A stretch of DNA of 64,000 nt from Phalacrocorax aristotelis (Eukaryota > Chordata > Aves > Suliformes > Phalacrocoracidae): contig NC_134297.1 in the NCBI RefSeq assembly GCF_949628215.1, forward strand, positions 1,302,001 to 1,366,000, given 5' to 3'. Every line of letters starts with the position of its first letter. Position 1 is the stretch's first letter. The position numbers and the translations under genes were made by a program. Positions 49,781 through 64,000 of this stretch are shown here, in pieces. The notes beneath the pieces are model-generated. The model was not told the origin of the DNA. It searched no databases and saw nothing but the letters and a program-made list of their open reading frames with translations.

Positions 49781-52700
49781 GCAGAGCAGGCCTGGACTCT
49801 GCCCCGCGGCGTGCAACCTGGTGTGGCGGTGGGGGGGGAACGGCGAGCAAGCAAGAGCAACTCCGAGGCTCACAGAAAATCCACGTAGGCAAACTGGCAA
49901 ACACGGCGCAGAGGCTTTTCTCTCTTGCTCGCTGCCCCCCGAGAGCAGAAGGGAGGAGCTGGGAGGGGGGGTGCCCCGCTGCCAGGCCAGGTGGCCCCGT
50001 TCACAGGGCTTAATCCACCTTGCTCGGTCGGATCTCCGGGGCCACCCAGGGAGGAGCAGCAGCGACCCTTCCAGCCTGGCCTGGCTCAGCACTGGTAGCA
50101 CCTGGTTTGGTTTCGGGCATGCTCCAGAACTGGTACTTCCATGGGCTCTCCCAGATCCGCCAGCATGTAGCAGCTGGTGAAAAACAGACCCTTTGGGTTT
50201 TAACCAAAGCAGATCAGAAACCGGCACAACTTCAGAGAGTCAGAGCAGAATGCTGCCCAACAGAAGGAGAAGGGCTGGACCCACCGCTGCTGTGAACAAA
50301 CGCCCTGTCACAGAGCTTTGGGGCAACCAGTTTATTCCCATTGCACAGCTGGGTGCCTTGGGAGGAGCAAGATCCGGGAGGGAGATACGTGTTTAATATA
50401 GCACCGAGGGAACACCTCTGCCTGGCGAGCCACGCGTGGCCAGGGAGCAGCCTGGTTGCAGCCACAGCGGGGAGGGAAGCTTTGGTCCTGGCTGTGCTTG
50501 GAGCTGCTGAGGTGGCCGCGGGCTCTGGCCTGGGCCACCGCCCTGTGGCTGTGGGCATTGGCAGCAGGCGGGCAGTGAGCTGGGGGCCTGCCCTGAGCTC
50601 CTGGGAGCTGTGCAAACCGCAGCACCAAAAGTTCTCGGTGGTATCCACGCAAACCCAGAGCTTCCCGCAGGCCAGGCACAGCATCAGACGGGCAACAGGG
50701 TGCTGAGAGCGCTGCTGGGCAGTAGCTGACCACAGAGGGCCGGCGGGCACCTCTCCCTTTCAGGCCAGGCTGGCACACCCGTGTCCGCCTGGCTCCTGCT
50801 GCTGCCCCAGAGAGCCATCTCTTCTTGAAAAAACACCTTAGCAATGCTGCCACCACTGAGCTGGTTCATCCCCTAATAACTCAAATGCATCTTAGATAGA
50901 AATCAGCCTCACAGACAACGATGACACATAGTCCATTGTACATTCATTTCCCCATTTCCAGTAAAATATAAAAAGAAAATAAACCAGCACTGGCATCTCA
51001 AGGCAATTATTCAGAAGGGTCATGAGATACGGACCAACACAGAGGAGCTGGACAACGTCAAGACTCTCTAATGCGTAGGGATAACATGATAAGGCTGTCA
51101 GCTACCCCGCAGTGGGTGAGGCAGGGATCAAGCAGTTATAATCAAGTTTCGGGCTTCTCTGACCTTACCAGGTCCGCAGCTGTTGTTATCCACTCCACAT
51201 GGCAAAATATTCTGATGCTGTGGTCATGCCCTGGGGACTGCAGCAAACACGGCGGGTCTCTGCAGAGGCACAGACTCAGAGCCCCCGTGCAGGCAGCAGC
51301 CGGGACACACGGCTGGCTGCAGCTGGATGTGCTGTGGGCTCTCTTTCCTTTAGTTCTTTATTAACAAATTTGCAAGGCATCGCCCAAAGCAAGTAGAATC
51401 CGAAAAACTGGCATAGTAGCCTTTTTTCTGTTCAAACTCAGGTGAAACAGAGACCCTATTGTGAATGTAGGAAGTGATGGGTTGGCTGCGCTACCCCCAC
51501 GGAGGCAAAGTGGCTGCGGCAGTTGCTAATGGTAAATGTCTGCTCCACAGAGCCACACTGCTGGGAGGGAGCCGTAGCGAGCAATGGTTTCTTTTCTGGC
51601 GAAATTGAGAGGCAAATCTTTTGCTGGTGTGATGCAGGCTAGCAGCGCTGAGGCCAGGCAGGCAATGGTGGCTTATGCTAATGAAGGGGCTGGGCTGATC
51701 TCCTCGTGCCACTTGAGTCAATAGGAGCATTGCCAGTAGCTTCAACAAGGGCATGATTTCATCTCGGCCTGTGTCATCTTACACTGGAGCAGGCGCGGAG
51801 CAGGCATCTCCTTCCTGCGCTCTCCGGGCAGCAAGCCCTGGCAGGGAGGAGGGAGAGGAGCCACTTGCTCTCCAGAACTTTCCCCTCCAATTTTAAGGTC
51901 TTCCCCTTCTCTGTAAATGTTTGCAAACCACCCATTTGGTAGCAACGCAGCCCTCAGCGTGGCCAGGGGCACAGGAGAGCCGAGCAGTGACAGAAGTCGT
52001 GCGTAGCCATATGGCTGCGTTTATCCCGCCATGTCTTCCATGAGGCCTAGGTCATTCCTTGCACTCTGAATTCCCCTGAGTGTGAACAACAAAGCAGCAG
52101 ACGGTACTGAAGCTGCTGAGGCCCTATTTGCTAGTCGAGCACAGCCAGCGTGGGTATTGCAAAAGCTGAAGTTCAGTGACGCTGGGCCAAGTGATGATGT
52201 TACCGACTGCGGAAGGGAACCAATCCGAAACTGTGGGAAAAACATTTTTGTAGAGGAACATCATCTCTGAAACCATATAAACAAATCAGGTTTTGACACA
52301 ACAGAATGAAGACTATAAAAGGAGAGTTTGGGGAAAAACACCGCTAATGGGTAGTAATTCACACAGTGCCAGCCAGACTGTATTTTTGTAATTTGTATTC
52401 CTTGGGGACACTGGCCTATGATTTCCAAAGCACTGAGGAATATGGAAACAGCCCGGCCAGATGTGGGGCCACGCTCGGCACCCCTTGGCCCCGAAGATGC
52501 TCCAGAGCAGGACGCAGCCGGGCGAGCAGGGGACAGCCTGCCTGCTGCGGGTGTTGACCCGCCGCGGGCTGTTCCCCTGCAGACGGGACTTGCCAAGGAC
52601 ACGCATGAGGGACAGCAGCACCGCAGCTGGGAGCTGCCTGGAAAGACATCAGCAAAATGAACTGGATTGACCCAAACCCCAACATGATCTCCCTCAGCTC

Positions 52701-55700
52701 CCGACCAGCTGGACACAGGGGAGAGGCAGTTCCGTGCAAGAGAGGAGCCAAAGCAGAGGCAAACCCCACTCCCAGCAGGGCCCTCCGTGAGGCAGAGGTG
52801 CCAGGGGCCCTAGCTTGCTGCCATGCCCAAGAGGAGCCCAGGCGGTGGGCTGGGGAGGGCAGGGAAAGGCGTCACCCACCAGGCATCTGCCCCTTGCTCA
52901 GGGTGCTAAGCACAGGGGGCTTTGCGAGAGCTGCAGGCGCTGCCCTGGGCTGGTCCCGGGAGGCTCCTCAGGGCTGTGCTCCCCTGGGGACCACAGGCAG
53001 CAGGACCTTTTCACTTGAATGTTCCAGGAGCGGAGGCGAAGTGGCGTCCGAGGCGTCCACTTCGTTGGCACAGCATTGTCTTTGGGAAGAGCAGAGCACA
53101 ACAGCTGTGGCCAGGCAGCTTCACGAGAAACTAATCACTTCTAATCTGCTTAGAAAACTTCAGCCCTTGGGAAAACACAGCATACCTGTGGGCCTGGGAG
53201 GAGGGACCACTGGATGGCAGGTTTAGAAGAAGTAATTTAAATTTGTGTTAGAGGCTGAAATTGTTTCTCTGCTTTGAGACGCTAGTTCGGAGAGCAGAAG
53301 AGCAATAACCTCTGAGGAGGTGAAATCCACAGCAGAGGAGCAGGTCCTCTGTACTCTAAAATGGCACCGTTACCAGGAACACAGAGCCAGCATGATCAGC
53401 TCTTATTAGGTTCCAATTTTTGTTTCATTCTTTCTCAGAAGATCTGTTTCTCCAGCATGCCATCTCAGACAGCAATGAAACGTTATGAGCCGCTCCTCTG
53501 TGGAACGCGCTACGACTTTCATGAGCAGAAACCCCGAGATCCCAGAGAGACTTTGGACAAACGTAAGCCGGGTCTGTAACTTGAGGCCCATTGAATTCAC
53601 AGTTTAATCGGACCAACATAAAATGGGGAAGTCACGGAGGGCCCCTGCTCTTACCCTATCTCAGCTGCTTTCGTTTGTCAGAAAAAGTCACCTTCTCCAC
53701 TGCACGTGCAGGGCGGTCAGCTGCTGCACCGTCAGCAAAGACGCGGTGCCTCTGTGTGCCGGGGAGCAAGAGTCCCCGTTCCTCCCTGTTGGCTCTCCTG
53801 TGACCAGGGCAGAGGTGGCACTTAGCCCCTAACACAGGCCACCTATATGGCCTCACACCCAGCGCTCGATCACACCTGGGTCATCCGCAGTGGGAGCATG
53901 TGTCCTGCCCCAGCGGGTCCGTGGTACCAGGAGGAAGGCCTGCACCCCACAGCCACCGCCATTCCTCTGCTGCCTCCAAGCAGGACATGCAAACAGGTGA
54001 CACGGAGCGGTGCCACCAAGGCGCCCAAGCCCGGCGCCAGCCATGTGGCTGGCAGTGCCCGACATGGCACGCTGGCCAGGGCAGGAACGCACCGGTGCCG
54101 GCAGCGCCGCGCCGCCGCTTCCGAGGTGAGCGCAGTGCAGTGCTGCAAAGCCGCTGCCTGGGGGGTTGCAGAAAGGGGAGGCTGATGGCTCTGCAGCCAG
54201 CTGCACGCGGGGCAGCAGCCTCCCCAGGTCACCTGCTCTCCCAAAGAGCCCCGTCTGCAGGGGCGCACCCAAGCACCCCTCCTGGGGAGGTCGCCTCAGC
54301 TTGCTGGGAAAGCACTGGAGCCCAAAGGGAGTGGGTGAGCAGGGAGGCTGAGCCCACGCAGGGAGTGCCGGCACCGCAGCCCCACCTCGCATACCCCAAC
54401 CACACGACTGCTGCAGCAGGCTTGCCCCGGGCCCTTTTCACACTTCAATGTTTTAGATACATTTTTCACTGTTCCTCCAGCAGCACCGGCTGTATCAGTG
54501 CCCAGCAATGCTTCTGGTCTGGCTCAGTGAGCCCATAACCTGCCCAGCCAGCCTCCTCCCTCCCTCAGGAGGCTGAACCACCCGGCCGTGACCCCCCCCA
54601 GCCTCGGGGTCACCCCAACCGGTGGCAGAGCTGCAGGGCAGCCACCTGAACCCCTGCACGGCTCTCCAGCTGAGTGCGCGCGGTGGGGCTCAGCAGGTAC
54701 GCCTTCCCGCACCCACGGGCTCTGCTCGCTCTCCCACTACCACCGTTAATCCTGCAGCTCTGCACCTCCTAGCAGGTCATTGCCCCATTACCACGGGAAC
54801 CCGAGCAGGCTGGGTTTTGCACCACAGCTACAAAGGCAAAGTCCCTCTCTGGCCTGAGCTACGGGCAGCTTGTTGCGAGCAGCAGGTTATTCCCCCCTGA
54901 ACTCACTGAGCAGCGAAGACATTATAAAGTGAAAACAGTCCCTTGGCCTCTGCACACCCCCTTCACAGGCGGCTCGCGCATGCCGTGGGAGGTTTCTGGG
55001 TTGCTTCTTTGAAAAGCTATTTGAGGTCAGGCTGACTCAGTGTTTCCCAAAAGGCAACAACTCTTACTGTTTCAGTGCAGGTCTAGAGCAGCTGCCAAGC
55101 ACCGGCCCGCACGCCGGGGCCTGCTCCGAGCGCCAGGGAGAGGTAGGTGCTTTCTGCACACGTAGAGCCAGACTAGACCTGCTATCCCAAAATTCAAATG
55201 CAAACCGCAGCTCTCTGCCTGTAGATAATCTTTTCCACAGCAGGCGGCCAGTTCTGGGAACCCGGGGGATGCTCCCAGGAGGTGAGGAGGGGACAAGCCT
55301 GCAGCAGCCCACGCACCCCAGGTATTTCTCATCTTCACTTTGCAGGTAGCCTCTGCAGCTCCAGAGCCTGCGCACAGTTGGAGATGGCAGTCTCCAGCAC
55401 GCTTATCGGAAATGAGCCTTCCCAGTCCACAAAGAGCCAGGTGGCTCCACTGTAAGTGATGCAGGTCAGAAACCAGGCTGCCTGGCACACACGAAGTCTA
55501 GTACTCACATCATCTGGGGAACTGGTGTTCCCAGTTCCCCTGCCGGACACGCTGGACACCACAGCACTGAGCTCTCTGCTTGGGGTCTGCCCCCCACGGC
55601 ACAACCACCTGCTTCCCAAGGAGGGAGAGGCAGGCTGCAGCAGGTGGCTGGTGCGCTCCTGTTCTGGGGAGAGAAGAGGCCACCCTGGCTGGGGTCAGCA

Positions 55701-56500
55701 GAGGCAGACTTGTGAGGCAGCTTCAGACTATATCAAAGAGAGTGACCGAGCTCCCTAAAGCACCGGTCCCTCCTTTAATATACCCAGCTGCAAGAAGATG
55801 GGCTACAAAGAACCAGTTGCAAGTAACCTTTCCTCTTCCCAGAGAAAATTCAAGGCTAAATGCTCGTAACTACCATTTCTCTAACGTGGGGTAATTGCAC
55901 TGGCTGCGCAGCCTTCTCAGGAAAGTGGTTTATTCTGGCCCACAGCATTCACAAGCTGAATTTTGATATGGGTCTCCCCTGGATCCCCCCGCCCAGGAGG
56001 CTTTACCCCACACAGCTCTGTCCCTATGTGATGTCCATACCTGAGCACCTACTGCCAAGCCCCCTTACGACCTAAAACACCCCCTTTCTCCCAGTCATGA
56101 GCTGTAACCCAGAGGGTGAAGGGCAGGAAGGGTTCTTGCGAAAAGCCACTCCATCACATTTGCCCACATGAATGGCGGCAGCCGTAGAGCAGCTCAGGAG
56201 CGGGTGTGCGTTGGGGTGCTGAGCACAACCTGCAGACCCCTGGCTGCAGGCTGCATAGGCGCACCCCCCCAGTCGCTCACTGCACAGCAACCCCATGGGC
56301 CCACGGCAGCAGGAACGGCCTTTCCCCATGAGGAGGGGGGCAGCCCTGGAGCACTATAGCATGATCGTGGGCCGGGACCATGCCCCAGACCCAGTGCAGA
56401 GCCCAGGGGTGGGCAGAGCTCTCCCCCCTCCCCAGGACTTCCTTGGTACCCAGGTGCTGGGGCTCACCAGCTTCCTTTCCAGACTGTCCAAAAGAGCCGT
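49781..56500. other. Intergenic DNA between FXYD6 and TMPRSS13
   Basis: No exon, RNA gene or mobile element is recognised. Moderately AT-rich stretches occur at 50,870-51,060, 52,030-52,420 and 53,220-53,620. The longest open frames have no similarity that I recognise and no coherent splice partners. Confidence 0.6.
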
Positions 56501-56504
56501 CTCC

Positions 56505-63173
<6,669 letters not shown>

Positions 63174-64000
63174 CTTTGCACCGGGTTGTTCAGGGGAAGC
63201 CAGTCAAACTGTTGCCAGTCACATTTGCACTATGTCTGTCCCTACAAGTGACATTTCTCCTGTCCCACAGGAGGGGCAGCCAAGGGAGAAGCAGAGCAGC
63301 AAACCTTTGGCAGCAGAGTGCAGCCAGCGCGGGCACCCTCACCCCAGCCCACCTCCCAGGGGACCACTTAGCAGCCGGGAGGTGGGCTCAAACACGCCCC
63401 TCTGGAAGCCTGCCTCTGATTTTTGGCCCTGCAGTCGCTAGCAGCCACAGTTCCTCATAACCAGAACACATCCCCTTCCCTGCCAAGCCAGCGAGCAGCA
63501 CGTGGGCTGGCGCACAGCTCTGGGAATGGGCAGAGAGGATGGGGCACCGGGCAGAGCAGGAGCAGCAGCAGGAGCTGGGTTGCCCCCTTCCAGCTGGATT
63601 TTCTCTACCCTCGTGTTTCCTGCTGGGAACCAGGGGCCCTAATGAGCACGTCAGGAGCCTGCTCAGGCTCATGCTTTGTAAATACGGCTGTGCCCTTTCT
63701 TGCAATGCAGTGGTGTAACTTCCTGGGCATTATCCCGTGAGTCACGCATCCCGGCGTGGCCACGCGCGCGCCCCACGCAGGGCCTGCCTCAGCCCCCCAG
63801 CTGAACGTCGAGGGGGACGTGCAGCCCCTCTTGAACCGTGCCTTAGTAACAGCTTGCAGCCGCCGCAGCAGCCCGTGCTCCCGGGGGGCTCCCTGGCCAC
63901 CCGCCCTGGCCAGCAGCAGGGCGCGCAGGGCCACCCCCCGGCTCAGGCTCTCAGGCCTGGGGGCACAGACCTCTCCCCGCCGCCCGCGGGGCCCTTGGCA
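63174..64000. other. 5' flank of TMPRSS13
   Basis: Expected to hold the TMPRSS13 5' UTR and promoter. No TATA box is clear. An AP-1-like TGAGTCA lies near 63,738. From about 63,740 to the window end the sequence becomes CpG-rich, possibly the edge of another promoter. In human the next gene on this side is IL10RA, but no IL10RA exon is recognised. Confidence 0.4.

Noticed and set aside
48849-50013. Long open frames on both strands in the FXYD6 CpG island, including a plus-strand ATG with good context
   Set aside because: Composition-driven, no recognisable domain and no convincing downstream plus-strand exon. Kept only as a possible promoter.

Overview
The window is vertebrate nuclear DNA, most likely from a bird. 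The genes have short, clean GT-AG exons. The sequence is GC-rich, with several CpG islands and almost no recognisable interspersed repeats, as expected of an avian microchromosome. All four genes I can support lie on the minus strand, so they read from high to low coordinate. Their order from left to right is DSCAML1, FXYD2, FXYD6, TMPRSS13, the same order and orientation as on human 11q23. The species call is an inference from compactness and protein divergence.

Layout: 1-26,593 is the 5' part of DSCAML1 (exon 3 at 13,853-13,999, exon 2 at 17,737-18,054, exon 1 at 26,551-26,593). The first 13.85 kb lies in intron 3, and the CpG-island promoter spans about 26.2-27.1 kb. From 27.1 to 35.0 kb is intergenic DNA with a second CpG island (30.5-31.4 kb) that has no assigned gene. 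FXYD2 runs from about 34.99 to 37.6 kb (five coding exons, 61 aa). FXYD6 runs from about 38.9 to 42.6 kb (six coding exons, 95 aa), with an untranslated 5' exon probably in the CpG island at 48.9-49.8 kb. After about 6.7 kb of intergenic DNA, TMPRSS13 occupies about 56.5-63.2 kb (13 predicted coding exons, 487 aa). Every coding junction was checked for splice dinucleotides and reading phase.

The products are membrane or cell-surface proteins. DSCAML1 is a neuronal immunoglobulin-superfamily adhesion molecule. FXYD2 and FXYD6 are small single-pass regulators of the Na,K-ATPase and are tandem duplicates with identical core exon sizes. TMPRSS13 is a type II transmembrane trypsin-like protease. 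I see no rRNA, tRNA, CRISPR array, intact transposon or viral fossil, and no evidence of a new multi-gene system. The most interesting signals are a FXYD2 protein lacking the family's proline in PFxYD, an HNF1-like site just upstream of FXYD2, paired RFX-type boxes in the CpG island near FXYD6, a symmetric GATA/X-box element in DSCAML1 intron 3, and the unassigned CpG island at 31 kb.
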